Assembly (NCBI RefSeq): GCF_964019485.1
Contig: NZ_OZ026448.1
Coordinates: 1-64,000 of the forward strand
Length of the DNA stretch: 64,000 nucleotides
Direction: 5' to 3'
Origin: Spiroplasma endosymbiont of Agriotes lineatus
GTDB lineage: Bacteria > Bacillota_I > Bacilli_A > Mycoplasmatales > Nriv7
Positions 46,354 to 57,767 of this stretch are shown here, piece by piece (the first letter of the stretch is position 1; every line of letters begins with the position of its first letter). A model generated the notes under the pieces. It ran no database searches. It saw nothing but the letters and a program-made list of their open reading frames with translations, and was not told the origin of the DNA. The position numbers and the translations under genes are program-made.

Positions 46354-47187
46354 TTACTTTATTCAATATACAAGTACAAATGTATTATATCCGGTGTGGG
46401 CGGCAATAACATTAGATATTAAACTCATATGCTTAATTGTAAATTTTTCTTTAGTAATGATTTTAATTACTTCTTCTTTTAATTCAATATCACATAATGA
46501 ATGCATGATTGTTAATTCGCCACCACTGTCATAGCGCTTTTTGATTTCTTTTAAAACTTCTTTAATTGCTTTTTTAAATGTTCTTGTTTTATCAAATTTA
46601 TCAATAAAACCATTAAATTCTAGTATTGGTTTAATTTTCAATAAATTAGCCAGGGCAGCAGCAGAACTGCTAATTCTGCCCCCGCGAACCAATGTATCTA
46701 ATTGATAGGGAAGGATGAAGGCACAATATTTTGTTTTTTGTTCATCAATAAAACCTTGTAATTCATTAATGGGTTGTTCTTGTAAAAATAGTTTTGCTCG
46801 GTTAATCATTTCTTTATTAATATCGCCAACTGCTTCGCTATCAATTATATAGACTTTGTTTTTATAAGCATTATCTTGGGCTAGTAATATTGCACTTTGA
46901 TATTGCCCTGATAGGTGTGAAGAAATGGGAAAGAAAAGAATTTGTTCATATTCTTGTAGTAGTTCATCTCATTTTTCTTTTAAAATTCCTGGTGGCGTTT
47001 GACTAGTTTTAATTGACTCAGTTTCTAAAATTTTATAAAACTTATCAATAGTAATTTCTTTATTATTGTCAGCAATAGTTTTATTGTTAACACTTATCAT
47101 TAAAGGGACAAATGCAAGATTATGTTCTTTTGCTTGCTTTTCATCATAACCAGTTGCTGAGTCCACTAAGATAATGTATTGCTTCAT
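46354..47187 (-). CDS. DegV-family fatty acid-binding protein, paralogue 2
   Basis: 277 residues, with ILVDSATGYD, TSQTPPG, HLSGQYQSA and LVRGGRISSSAAALANLL. The true end is TAA 46354-46356, because the TGA at 46363 is Trp. About 30% like paralogue 1 by eye; the pair form one unit, and different fatty acid preference is a possible reason for keeping both. Confidence 0.88.
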
Positions 47188-47270
47188 TAATTTTTACACC
47201 TCACAAAAATCTCTATTTTGTTTATTAATCAATTATAAACTTTGATATAATATTATTCAAGATAGAATGG

Positions 47271-48006
47271 CGATCCTTTTTAGGACACTTTTTATATAGA
47301 TTGTCATTTTCTAAATTCAACGGGCGCGGGCGTTAAATAATTTAAGCTACCGTGAATTCTAATATTGTTGTATCAATTAACAAAATCAAATAGTTCGCAT
47401 TTTAATTGTGTTAAATTTTCAAATTTTTTACCCTTAATAAATTCCGTTTTAAAGGTTTTGTAAGTTGTTTCGGCCACAGCATTATCATAATCATAAGGAC
47501 AACCTTTATTGCTTAATGATCTTTTAATATTAAAAGGTTATTAAAATTTCATCAACAGACTTGATACATAATTATAACATTTTATGCCTACCGGACTATA
47601 AAATTCATTTTTATCTTTGTATTTATCTAACATTTGTACTTCACCTAAAAAATAATATTATCAAAATAGTAGATAAAATTAAAGGTTATGTACCAAGTCT
47701 GTAATTATTTTAATTCTTTTCGTAAGTAAATTAATTCATTTTCTTCATTACTTTGATATCTTTTGCTTTAAAAGAATCAGAATTATCGAATGATTTTATT
47801 CAATTATAAATAGCAGATTTTGAAATACCATATTAATTAATAATTTCAATAATGCTTTTCCCGTTTTGATAAAGCATGACAATTTGTTTTTTAAATTCAT
47901 CTGTATATGAATTTTTGCCCATTTTTATATTCCTGCTTTCTTAATAATTTTATCTTATTTTGAAAGTCCACATAAATATATGGCCCAACTTATTGTAACC
48001 TATCTA
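47271..48006 (-). mobile_element. IS3-family copy 3, reverse and internally deleted
   Basis: The right end is at 47271 (CTTTTTAGGACACTTTTTAT) and the left end near 48006 (GTTGGGCC...CCTATC). The middle of orfB is missing and an IS5-like mini-element (47557-47700) fills the gap. An exact CGGGCG duplication lies at 47321-47332. orfA remnants read on the minus strand end near 47922. Confidence 0.8.
47557..47700. repeat. IS5-like miniature element inside the IS3 copy
   Basis: Starts AGACTTGATACATAATTATA and ends GGTTATGTACCAAGTCT. Its interior on the minus strand starts MLDKYKDKNEFYS, as at 30199. It is a relative of the 30127 element with one degenerate arm. Confidence 0.65.
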
Positions 48007-48137
48007 ATAAGATGATAAGAATAGCGAAATTTGTAATCAAAAAATAAATTCTCTTAAAAACTATATTAAAATATTTATTAAGTAGTAAAATTAATATATT
48101 AAAACCAATAATATATAAAAGATTTGAGGTTATTTAA

Positions 48138-49190
48138 ATGACAAAGTTTAAGTTTGATTCTCGTATTAAAGAAGGTTATTATAGTGCCATTTATTTTTTA
48201 AAAACCCAAAAAATTCTTAAAAAGTATTTTCCTAATAATATTGTTACCATGCAATTTTTTCAAAGGCAAGATAATGTTATGCTTTGTGGTATTGACGAAG
48301 TTATAGCATTATTAAAAGAATTTGTAACGCCATTAGAAAAAATATCTGTTTATGCTTTAAATGATGGTGATATTATTAAAGCTAATATTCCGGTTTTAAA
48401 AATAACGGGACCGTATCATTTATTTGGTTACTTAGAAGGAATTATTGATGGCATTTTAGCAAGAAGAAGTAGTGTTGCTACTAATTGCAATGAAGTTTTA
48501 AAAGTTAGTAACGATAAACCAATCATCTTTATGTTTGATCGTAATGATGACTATGTTAATCAACAAGGTGATGGTTATGCAGCATATATTGCTGGTATTA
48601 AATCACAAGTTACGAGAGCACAAACCGAATGATGAAATAATAAAGAAATATTGGTTGGAACAATGCCACACGCTTTAATTCATGGGTTTAATGGTGATAT
48701 TATTAAATCTTTAGAAGCTTATAGTGAATTATTTCCTAATGATAAGTTAGTAGCTTTAGTTGATTTTGATAATGATGTTATTAATACTAGTTTAAAAGTA
48801 TGTCGTCATTTTCAAAATCGTCTTAGTGCTGTTCGGGTTGATACTAGCATTATTTTAGTTGATAAATATTTTACTGCTAAAGAAAATCAAGAGAAATATT
48901 ATAATGAAAATATTATGGGTGTAAATCCAATTTTAATTAAAGCTTTAAGAAAAGCAATGGATGATGAAGGTTTTAATAATGTGAAAATTATTGTTAGTTC
49001 TGGATTTGATAAAGCGAAGATTAGTTGATTTATTGATGATAATACACCAGTAGATTTTTATGGTGTGGGAGCGACTATTGGTAAGTTTGATATTTATTTT
49101 ATTGGTGATTTAGTGCAATTAAATGATAAGAATTTTGCCAAAGTTGGTCGCGAAAATATTGAAAATGATAAGTTAGTACAGAAAATCTAA
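48138..49190 (+). CDS. pncB: Nicotinate phosphoribosyltransferase
   Basis: Makes nicotinate mononucleotide, the step before the NadD domain at 31443. 350 residues, with GYLEGIIDGILARRSSVATN, then VGTMPHALIHGFNGD containing the conserved His, VDFDNDV, LSAVRVDTS and FYGVGATIGKFDIYF. Several TGA codons are Trp. With NadD it forms a nicotinate-to-NAD route. Confidence 0.9.
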
Positions 49191-49246
49191 TTTTGATTAT
49201 GTTATAATTTAAGAGAGAAAGTGTTTTTTTAAAAAGGAGGGTCATA

Positions 49247-49689
49247 ATGAATACTAATGATTTTAAAATTAAATATGGGTTAAATGGTCCATTATCAAAA
49301 ATTTATGAAGAAAGCAGTCATCAGCAAAAAATTGCAGAGTCAAAAATTGCTGAAAATCGTCGTAAACAAAGAAATTGAATGCAACAAAAACAAGTATACA
49401 GAAAGTTTATGAACTAACAGAGATTATTTCACTAATTACAGGCTCTAATTGTAATAAAGAAAATATTGATAGCGATAAACAAAAAGATTTTTCATTAGTA
49501 AATAATATTTATAGTATTAGACCACAATCATTAGTCAGAACAACAAAGACTTATAATTCAATTGAAGAATATGTTAATCGTTTTAATGATGTTCATCAAT
49601 GAGCTAGTAAATTTTATGATCAACAGCAAGTTACTGAAAAAAATTGTATCATTACCATTACTAATTTAATTGCTGAAAAACAAAAATAA
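49247..49689 (+). pseudogene. Unrecognised polar protein, one frameshift
   Basis: AAGGAGGG lies just before ATG 49247 (MNTNDFKIKYGLNGPLSK...). The frame shifts near 49375; the second part (TSIQKVYELTEIISLITG...SIEEYVNRFNDVHQWASK) ends at 49689. About 147 residues, Gln/Lys-rich, with a short helical, coiled-coil-like N-terminus. It could instead be a 56-codon gene followed by a remnant. No family is recognised. tyrS follows after 18 bases. Confidence 0.45.
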
Positions 49690-49707
49690 GAGAAAGAATG
49701 ATAAGAA

Positions 49708-50955
49708 ATGGATTTTTTAGAAGAATTGCAAGCTCGAGGACTTTTAAAACAAGTTACTAATAGTGAAAAAATAAAACATGCTATGAATAGTAATGCTAGT
49801 GTTTATTGTGGTATTGATCCAACAGCAACATCATTGCATGTTGGACATTTATTGCAAATTGTTTTATTATATCGCTTTTCATTAGCGGGTTTTAAACCAC
49901 TTGCTGTTATTGGTGGCGCGACGGGAATGATTGGTGATCCCAGTTTTAAAGTTGAAGAAAGAAAATTATTAGATGCTAAAACAGTAAAATTAAATAGCGC
50001 AGCGCTTGCCTTACAGTTAGATAAATTATTAGATCATAATATTAAAGTTTTAAATAATAATGATTGGATATCAAAATTAAGTTTAATTGATTATTTAAGA
50101 GAATTGGGGAAAGAGTTTACGATTAATTATATGCTTGATAAGGAATCAATTAAAACAAGGCTTGTAACAGGAATTTCTTATACTAAATTTTCTTATATGA
50201 TTTTACAAGCATATGATTTTTGGTATTTATATAAGAATTATCAATGCTTAGTTCAAATCGGCGGTAGTGACCAATGAGGGAATATTACTGCCGGAATTGA
50301 ATTGATTCGTAAAAAAGAACAAGATAATCATTTAGCAAGCGGATTAACGATTGAATTATTAACTCAAAGTAATGGTGTTAAGTTTGGTAAAACTGAGCAA
50401 GGAACAATTTGGTTAGACGCTAATTTAACATCACCATATATTTTGTATCAGTTTTTTGTTAATCAAAATGATGCTGATGTTGAAAAACTCTTAAAATGAT
50501 TGACTTTGCTATCATTAGATGATATTTTGCAAATAATGGAAAAACATAATGCTAATAAGGTTAAAAGATATGCCCAAAAAAAATTAGCAAAAGAAATTGT
50601 TGCTTTTGTTCATTCACGACAAGAAGTTACGATGGCGATTAATATTAGTGAAGCATTATTTTCACAAAAAGTTGTTCAGTTACAAATGGATGAAATTCAA
50701 CAAATGAAAAATGCTGTTCCGTGGATAACTGTTGGTCAAGAACATAAACTTATTGATTTACTTTTGTTACTTGAAGTATGTAGTTCTAAAACTCAAGTTC
50801 GAGAACTATTAAAGAGTAATGCTATTTATGTTAATGAGCAACTTATTACTGATGAAAACTATTTATTATCTAAAGATAAATTGCTATATGACAAAATAGT
50901 TTTTATTCGTAAAGGTAGACAACATTATTATATTGTTGAAGTTAATAACCATTAA
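49708..50955 (+). CDS. tyrS: Tyrosyl-tRNA synthetase
   Basis: Class I synthetase of 415 residues. VYCGIDPTATSLHVGHLLQI contains the HIGH-type motif (HVGH), VQIGGSDQWGNITAG is the Tyr-binding segment and VKFGKTEQG the KMSKS-type loop. The C-terminal S4-like RNA-binding domain spans ~345-415. Three TGA codons are Trp. An IS256 copy begins seven bases after the stop. Confidence 0.95.
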
Positions 50956-50961
50956 AATTTT

Positions 50962-52287
50962 GGGCCTGTCCAAAATTCTGTGTCTCGATAATTCATTCTG
51001 AATTATACTTAAACAAAGGAGAACAGAAAATGACAAAAAAAATAAAAAAAAAGAACCTGATGCAATTGATAAAGTTGTTGATTATTTTTTAGAAAATATT
51101 GATAATCCACAAGATTTATTTAAAAGTAATAATATTTTTCAGGAATTTACCAAAAAATTAAATGAACGAATGTTAAATGCAGAAATTAAAGATCATCTCG
51201 AAACTGATGAGAATCATAATAAAAGAAATGGCAACACACAAAAAACCATTATTACTTAAAAATGGTTCAATCGTAATTGATGTACCAAGAGATCGAAATA
51301 GTACTTTTGAACCAGTAATTATTCCAAAAAGACAAAGAAAATTTGATAACTTTGATCAAAAAGTAATTTCTTTATATGCAAGAGGAATGACAATTTCTGA
51401 TATCAAAGCACAATTGCAAGAATTCTATCACGGAGCAGAAATTTCAGAAAGTTTAATTAGTCAAATAACTGATGATGTTATTGAAGAAGTTAAAATGTGA
51501 CAAACTAAACCTTTAGAGAAGATTTATTCGATTGTTTATTTTGATTGTATTGTTGTTAAAGTAAAACAAGATAAACGAATAATAAATAAAGCAGTTTATC
51601 TTGCCTTAGGAATTAATATAAATGGCTTAAAAGATATTTTAGGAATGTGAATTAGTGAAAATGAGGGAGCCAAATTTTGACTGAATAATCTTACGGAAAT
51701 GAAAAATCGCGGATTACAAGATATTCTTGTTGCTTGTAGTGATAATTTAACAGGAATGTCTGATGCAATAGAAGCTGTTTTTCCAAAAACACAACATCAA
51801 TTATGTATTGTTCATCAAATTCGTAATAGTTTAAAATTTGTTCCTTACAAAGATCGCAAACTTGTAGCTAATGATTTAAAAAATCAATTTATACAGCAAT
51901 TAATGAAGAAATAGCGTTAGTTGCTTTAGATCATTTTTCAGAAAAATGAAATAAAAAGTATCCACAAATTACTAAATCATGAAAAAATAACTGAGATAAT
52001 TTAATAATTTTTCTTGAATATCCTCAAGAATTTAGGAGAATTATTTATACAACTAATGCAATAGAGTCTGTTAATAGTCAACTAAGAAAAGTAATTAAGA
52101 ATAAAAAGATTTTTCCTAATGACGCATCATTTTTTAAAATATTTTATTTAGCATTTCAAAATATGGTTAAGAAATGAACGATGCCAATTCAAAATTGGGG
52201 TAGTGCAATTTTACATTTAATGATAAAATTTGAGGACAGAGTGAATTTAAGTTAATTACTTAGAGACACAGTTAATTGTACAACCCC
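50962..52287 (+). mobile_element. IS256-family insertion sequence, copy 2
   Basis: Full length, left end GGGCCTGTCCAAAATTCTGT and right end GTTAATTGTACAACCCC. It lies directly after tyrS. The transposase is broken. Confidence 0.88.
51030..52255 (+). pseudogene. IS256-family transposase, copy 2, frameshifted
   Basis: An A-run shift after MTKKIKKK, an extra T in TTATTACTTAAAAATGG near 51255 (shared with copy 4), and an extra-A shift near 51885 break the frame. Catalytic segments remain: [30 protein letters not shown]. Confidence 0.85.
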
Positions 52288-52467
52288 TTAATTTTTAAAA
52301 CAATAAGTTATTTTCATAAAAATTTATCTTGTTTTTTTAAATATTTTATTGCATAATTTGTATATAATTTTAAACAAGATTTAGCAGTTTGTAATGTATT
52401 TTATAATAAATAGACTTGGTATAATAAAACCATACCTAGCTTAATTCAAAATTATATATTCCTGAGA

Positions 52468-52976
52468 TTAAGTTAAATCGTAATCCAAACCTTCTAATCT
52501 TATTGCGATAATGCGATAAACTAGTATTTTAAACCTTTTTAATTTAGCAAAAACATGCTCAATGGCAATTCTAATTTTACTTAAAAAATTTTTATATTCC
52601 TTTTTATCTGGATTTAAAGGATTATTTTTACTCTTTTTAATTGGCAATAATTTATTTTTATGAACATTTTGCAAACCTTGATATGCTGAATCAGCAACTA
52701 ATTCTATTTTTGGATTTATAAGTGTATTTGATTTTAAAAATAACTTATAATCATAAATACTGCCATAACAAAAATCTACTGAAATGATTTTATTGTTAAA
52801 TAAATCAATAATTATTTGCGATTTTAATGAATGTTGCCTTTTCTTATCAGAAAATAATAATTTTAGTTTTTTTTAATTCTTTCAACTGAAATTTCTTTAG
52901 CATTAATTGCTAATAAATTATTAGTAATAAACTTATTTTTCAACAATATCTTTTCGCCAGTTGTGTTATTTAATTA
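52468..52976 (-). pseudogene. IS5-family (DDE_4 type) transposase, C-terminal part
   Basis: On the minus strand: ISVERIKKK, a shift in an A-run near 52872, then SDKKRQHSLKSQ, VDFCYGSIYDYKLF (Asp), ELVADSAYQG (Asp) and IAIEHVFAKLKRFKILV (Glu). These are the DDE residues of IS5/IS1031-type transposases. The N-terminal half is missing. AGACTTGGTA at 52412 is the matching terminal repeat. A scrap of the IS3 left end (AAGTTGTAACCTATCC) borders it near 52977-52992. Confidence 0.75.
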
Positions 52977-53006
52977 AGTTGTAACCTATCCAAGAAGTCT
53001 TTTAAA

Positions 53007-54530
53007 CTACAATAATTTTCTTAAAGAAACCTCAATTTTAGTAATCAATATTTCTTGTAAGTTCTCTTTAACAATTTTTAATTTCTCATTAGAATTTTGA
53101 ATTTGTTGAATATTATTATCAAACTTAGCAAACTCTTGCACCGCTTTACCAATTAAAGAACTAAATTCACCTTGTAATCAATTGTTAAAGCGTTCTTTAA
53201 ATTCCTGATCATTTTTATTATTTGAAGATTGTAATGATAAAGCAAATTCTTTTTTAATTAAAAATTTTAAAATATTAACAATTAATGCAATAACTTCAAG
53301 GTCAGTATTAATAATAAAAATATCACGATATTTTGAAGAACGACTAAATGGTGCTTTAGCATAAGTTCAAACAATAATGCCAAACTTAGCATTTCATTCT
53401 TTTAATTCAATTGCTAATTTTTTTTCTCATTTATTATCTAATTTTTCTTGATTTTTTAACTCAAATAAGATATTACCAACTACTTTATTATCCTCTTCAT
53501 CATCACTCAAAACTCCTAACCTAAAATCAGGTTTTTTACCATTAATGGTTTTAGTTGTTTTTTCAAAATGATCATTTGGAAAAAACGATGGCATTTTACC
53601 TGCAAAATCATTTTCTAAATTAGCTCCTAAAATTCCTGTTCTAATATTTCTTCCTTGTTCTAATTTAAGTTTTAATTCAGTTGTTTCATCAATTAACTTA
53701 TTAATTTCTTCTTGTTTAGAATTAATAATTTCAGTTTCTTTTTTTGCTACTAATTCTTGGACCTTAGCATTATTAGTTTTAACTAACATATCTAATTGAT
53801 GATTTTTCTCTTGTAAATCATTAATATTTTTCTGATACTCTTTATTTAAAGTATCCAACTTATTTTGTTGTAAATTACTTCACTCTTTTTCTTTTTCAGC
53901 CAAAATAACCTTAATATTCGCTTCTTTTGTTTTCCTTTCGGTTTCTAAAATACTAATTTTATCCTTTAATAAATCAATTTCTTGTTGTTTATTTTTAGTA
54001 ATTTCAAGTTGTTTTGTTGCTAAATTTTCTTTGAAAACCAGATCATTAGTTTTTAAAGTCGCTTCTAAACTATTTAATTTTTTTTCTAAATTAGTAATAG
54101 TCATTTGATAACTATCTTTTAGTTTATTAATCTCTTCTTGTTTTAATTTTTCAATACTGCTTTTTTGCTCTAAAATAAAAGCTTTAATATCAGCGTTTTT
54201 TGTTTCTTTTTGGATTTTTAAATTGCTATTAGCCTCATTTAATTGTTGTTTTAAACTATCTAAAATTTGTTGATGTGCTTCTTTTATTTTATTCAATTCA
54301 TTATTATGTTGCTCACTTCACTCTTTTGTTTTTTCATTTAGTGAACTTTTAATTTCATTTTGTTTTTCTTTTTCAAAACTATCCTTTAATTGAAGTTCTA
54401 ACTTACTAACATATTCTTGTCGCTTATGATCAAAAAATTGTTGTAAATGTGATATTGTTTGATGACTCTTTTCAAAATATTTTTCGGTAATTTCTTGATG
54501 ACAATGTGGACATTGAATTATAAATGACAT
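53007..54530 (-). CDS. DUF2130-family protein, coiled coil with nuclease-like C-terminus
   Basis: 507 residues. A zinc-ribbon-like start (CPHCHQEI) is followed by ~280 residues of Lys/Glu/Gln heptads (coiled coil). The C-terminal domain starts LEQGRNIRTGILGANLEND and contains GNILFELKNQEKLDNKWEKK, where E-L-K matches the PD-(D/E)xK-like nuclease pattern of DUF2130. Its function is unknown. Two TGA codons in the coil are Trp. It lies between IS remnants, so its genomic neighbours do not help. Confidence 0.82.
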
Positions 54531-54657
54531 TAGTTAAACTCTTTCTTTTTTTTAATTTTATAAATTAATATTATCATTAACAATCTGAAATAAATTTCTA
54601 TTCTAGATTATTTATTTTCTAAACATTTTATATTAATTTTAAAAAAATGTTTCCTTT

Positions 54658-54702
54658 GGAATGGCAGTCTACATAAAAAGCGCCCTAAAAAGGGTTGTCA
54701 TT
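54658..54702 (+). mobile_element. Right-end scrap of IS3
   Basis: Matches the last ~45 bp of IS3 copy 2 (AATGGCAGTCTACATAAAAA then GGGTTGTCATT). Confidence 0.75.
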
Positions 54703-54808
54703 TCAGTGAAGCACAAACGTTAGATAAATACAAAGATAAAAATGAATTTTATAGTCTAGTAGGCATAAAATGTTATAGTTATGTACCGAGCAAGTCTAAT
54801 GTAAGAAT
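54703..54808 (+). repeat. Fragment of the IS5-like mini-element
   Basis: GCACAAACGTTAGATAAATACAAAG, then GGTTATGTACC-like DNA ending GAGCAAGTCT. It shares the MLDKYKDKNEFYSLVGIK frame with the copies at 30199 and 47640. Confidence 0.65.
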
Positions 54809-55176
54809 AATGATGGTAATAGGCGATGATATTAATGACTTTAATTCTAATTTTACTAATAATAAAGGAATTACTTATAGTGAAAACTATATGGAAGATA
54901 ATAATATTCAAAAACTTTTTAGTGAATCAGCGATGGCAATTCGTTTTAGTAAGGAAAATGATAAGATCATAAATATTATGCTAATTGTGGTCAATCAGTT
55001 GATGCCTTGCTTTTAGAAAAAAAGCAGATTCAGGAAATTATTATTGAAAATATTTGTTGGTATAAATCTTATTTACTTATTGATGGTAATGCAATGTATG
55101 GGGGGCCGAGATAGTGCTTTTAATAAGAAATATTTTGAACAACGCGGGGCACCTCTATATGAAACAAGCAATTAGA
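54809..55176 (+). pseudogene. HAD acid phosphatase (lipoprotein e(P4)-like) remnant
   Basis: MMVIGDDINDFNSNF resembles the class B/e(P4) acid phosphatase motif with conserved D-D/N-L-x-D-F. After a shift near 55005, LLIDGNAMYGGPR matches the family's terminal NAMYG-W/P block. The N-terminus with the catalytic DxD is missing, replaced by IS debris. Downstream text has further stops. It is a relic. Confidence 0.6.
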
Positions 55177-55286
55177 GAATATTTACAAAAGTTTATTTCT
55201 TGGGATTAGAAACTAAATAATAATTTTGGATTTTTTGTTCATAAATCAGCAACCTTGCCATTAATATTTTAAATATAATATGACTA

Positions 55287-55304
55287 TGAAAGTGTTTACA
55301 CTTT
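55287..55304. promoter_or_regulatory. Palindrome upstream of the deoxyribosyltransferase
   Basis: GAAAGTGTTTACACTTTTG has 7 bp arms (AAAGTGT/ACACTTT), just downstream of TATAAT at 55274. It could be an operator; no regulator is identified. Confidence 0.35.
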
Positions 55305-55347
55305 TGTAGTGAAATTAAAAGATATTATTTGGAAAGGGACAATAAGA

Positions 55348-55836
55348 ATGAAAAAAATATTTGTTTATAATGCGGGACCATTATTTAGTGAAGCAGAACA
55401 AAATCAAAGAAAATTAGAAGGAATAAATTTAAGAAAACAATTAGGTGATAATTTTGAAATTTTAAATCCGATTGAGTTTAGTTTTAATAATGAAAATGCT
55501 ACGCCAAAAAATAAAGAGATATTTAAAAAAGATTATGAAGAAATTAAAAAATCAAAATATGTAATATTTGATATTGATGGTCGTGATATTGGAGCATATA
55601 TGGAATATGGTTTTGCCTTTGAACAATGTTTGAAGGAAGAAAAATATTTAATATGTATTTATAGTGATTTTAGATTGTATCAATCAAATATTGATTTTGC
55701 TGAAATTCCTGGGTATGGTATTAATGAGATGATATCAGGCAGTTTACAATACAATGATATTATTAAAAAGAAAATTTTTAAGGTTAAAAATTATCAAGAA
55801 GCAATTAAAAAAATTAAAGAAATTGAAGAAATTTAA
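55348..55836 (+). CDS. Nucleoside 2-deoxyribosyltransferase
   Basis: Moves deoxyribose between bases in salvage. 162 residues. YNAGPLFSEAEQ is the base-binding start, FDIDGRDIGAYMEYGFAF contains the Asp and the catalytic Glu region (GAYMEYGFA), and YGINEMISGSL is the family tail. AAAGGGA precedes ATG 55348; an in-frame ATG at 55309 lacks a ribosome site. It supports nucleoside salvage, together with tmk. Confidence 0.87.
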   Translation: MKKIFVYNAGPLFSEAEQNQRKLEGINLRKQLGDNFEILNPIEFSFNNENATPKNKEIFKKDYEEIKKSKYVIFDIDGRDIGAYMEYGFAFEQCLKEEKYLICIYSDFRLYQSNIDFAEIPGYGINEMISGSLQYNDIIKKKIFKVKNYQEAIKKIKEIEEI

Positions 55837-55885
55837 AAATATTAATTCTTTTTACAAATGAATAAGCAAATGTCGGTAGAGAATT

Positions 55886-56601
55886 GAGCCTGTCCAAAAT
55901 TCTGTGTCTCGATAATTCATTCTTAATTCTATTCAGAAGAAGTAGAACAAAAAATTATAAAAAAGCAAAAACCCCCTGATAAAATTGATAAAGTTGTTGA
56001 TTATTTTTTAGAAAATATTGATAATCCACAAGATTTATTTAAAGGCAATACTATTTTTCAGGAATTTACCAAAAAATTAACTGAACGAATGTTAAATATG
56101 GAAATTAAAGATCATCTTGAAACTGATGAGAATCATAATAAAAGAAATGGCAACACACAAAAAACCATTATTACTAAAAATGGTTCAATCGTAATTGATG
56201 TACCAAGAGATCGAAATAGTACTTTTGAACCAGTAATTATTCCAAAAAGACAAAGAAAATTTGATAATTTTGATCAAAAAGTAATTTCCTTATATGCAAA
56301 AGGAATGACAATTTCTGATATCAAAGCACAATTGCAAGAATTCTATCACGGAGCAGAAGTTTCAAAAAGTTTAATTATTCAAATAACTAATGATATTATT
56401 GAAGAAGTTAAAATGTGACAAATTAAACATTTAGAGAAGATTTATCCGATTGTTTATTTTGATTATATTGTTGTTAAAGTAAAACAAGATAAACGAATAA
56501 TAAACAAAGCAGTATATCTTGTCTTAGGAATTAATATAAATGGCTTAAAAGATATTTTAGGAATGTGAATTAGTGGAGAGAGAATGAAGGAGCCAAATTT
56601 T
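55886..56601 (+). mobile_element. IS256-family copy 3, 5' part
   Basis: The left end AGCCTGTCCAAAATTCTGTG begins near 55886. The transposase frame runs in two pieces up to AATGAAGGAGCCAAATTTTGG (56583), where the next element's left end begins. The right half is absent. Confidence 0.82.
56089..56577 (+). pseudogene. IS256-family transposase, copy 3, truncated
   Basis: Codons for MLNMEIKDHLETDENHNK through LNINGLKDILGMWISGE, with TGA as Trp. It stops at the truncation before the second catalytic Asp. The upstream part (KIDKVVDYFLENIDNP) lies in a different frame register or without an ATG. Confidence 0.75.
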
Positions 56602-56793
56602 GGAGCCTGTCCAAAATTCTGTGTCTCGATAATTCATTCTGAATTCTATTCAGAAGAAGTAGAACAAAAAATTATAAAAAAGCAAAAACCCCTGATATAA
56701 TTGATAAAGTTGCTGATTATTTTTTAGAAGTAAAATTTAAAGACAAAGTGAATTTAAGTTAATTACTTAGAGACACAGTTAATTAGACAGTCA
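56602..56793 (+). mobile_element. Miniature IS256 derivative (~190 bp)
   Basis: Has the left ~120 bp of the IS256 element, including the inverted repeat and AAGTAGAACAAAAAATTATA, fused to the last ~75 bp (AAAGTGAATTTAAGTTAATT to the right repeat). Both ends are present without a transposase, so it is a deletion-derived MITE. Confidence 0.8.
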
Positions 56794-56798
56794 CTAAA

Positions 56799-56877
56799 AT
56801 TTTGCATATTGAAATAATTTATAGTAAATGATTATTTTTTCTTTTTTTAAAAATACCTAAGAAAACTAAACGCGACC
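56799..56877 (+). repeat. ~305 bp TIR repeat, right-end fragment
   Basis: The last ~78 bp of the family, from GCATATTGAAATAATTTATA to CTAAACGCGACC. It abuts the truncated IS3 copy at 56878. Confidence 0.8.
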
Positions 56878-57625
56878 ATTATGAACAAGAAGTTATCAGT
56901 GCGTTTAATAAAAAGTTACAAAATTTATGGGGCCCGTAAAATTAAAGCTGTTTTAATAAGAAAAGATACCATCTTATCGCGACGAAAAATCAGATGCATT
57001 ATGATCAAAAATAATTTGGTTTCTAAATACACCAAATTAAAATATCATAATCACAAAATAACAGTTAATAATGCCCGAATTAGTAATGTTTTAAATCGTG
57101 AATTTAATGACAAAAAACCTAATGAAGTTGTTGTTAGTGATTTAACATATGTGCAAGTTGGCGCGGGAAATGACACTATATTTGTTTATTAATTGACTTG
57201 TTTAATCAAGAAATAATTGGATATAGTGCTGGGCCAAACAAAACCGCCGAACTAGTTCAATAAGCTTTTCATAAGGATAACACGATCATTAAAGCAAATA
57301 ATTTTATTTCATACCGATCTTGGTAATGAGTTCAAAAATAAAATCATTGATGAAATTTTAATAACTTTTAATATTAAAAGATCATTAAACAATAAAGGTT
57401 GTTCTTATGATAATGCTGTGACTGAAACAACTTACAAAACCTTTAAAACGGAATTTATTAAGGGTAAAAAATTTGAAAATTTAACACAATTAAAATGCGA
57501 ACTATTTGATTTTGTTAATTGATACAACAATATTCGAATTCACGACAGTTTAAATTATTTAACACCCGTTGAATTTAGAAAATGGCAGTCTACATAAAAA
57601 GTGTCATAAAAAGGGTTGCCATTCC
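56878..57625 (+). mobile_element. IS3-family copy 4, 5'-truncated
   Basis: Carries most of orfB in broken frames (ARKIKAVLIRKDTIL, VVVSDLTYVQVGAG, HTDLGNEFKNKI, NAVTETTYKTF) and the right end. The left end and orfA are missing. Confidence 0.8.
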
Positions 57626-57726
57626 AGTTAAAAAATTAACTAATAATAAAATTAATAAATGAGTTTGTTAGTTTTTAAAATAAATTAATATTTGTTCAAA
57701 ATAATTAATTTCTTTCTTTCATGCTA

Positions 57727-57732
57727 TATAAT
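57727..57732 (+). promoter_or_regulatory. -10 box upstream of rpiB
   Basis: TATAAT 35 bases before ATG 57768. AAGGAGG precedes the start codon. No -35 is convincing. Confidence 0.4.
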
Positions 57733-57767
57733 TAAATAAAGAATATTGGAAGGAGGAAATTATAAAT

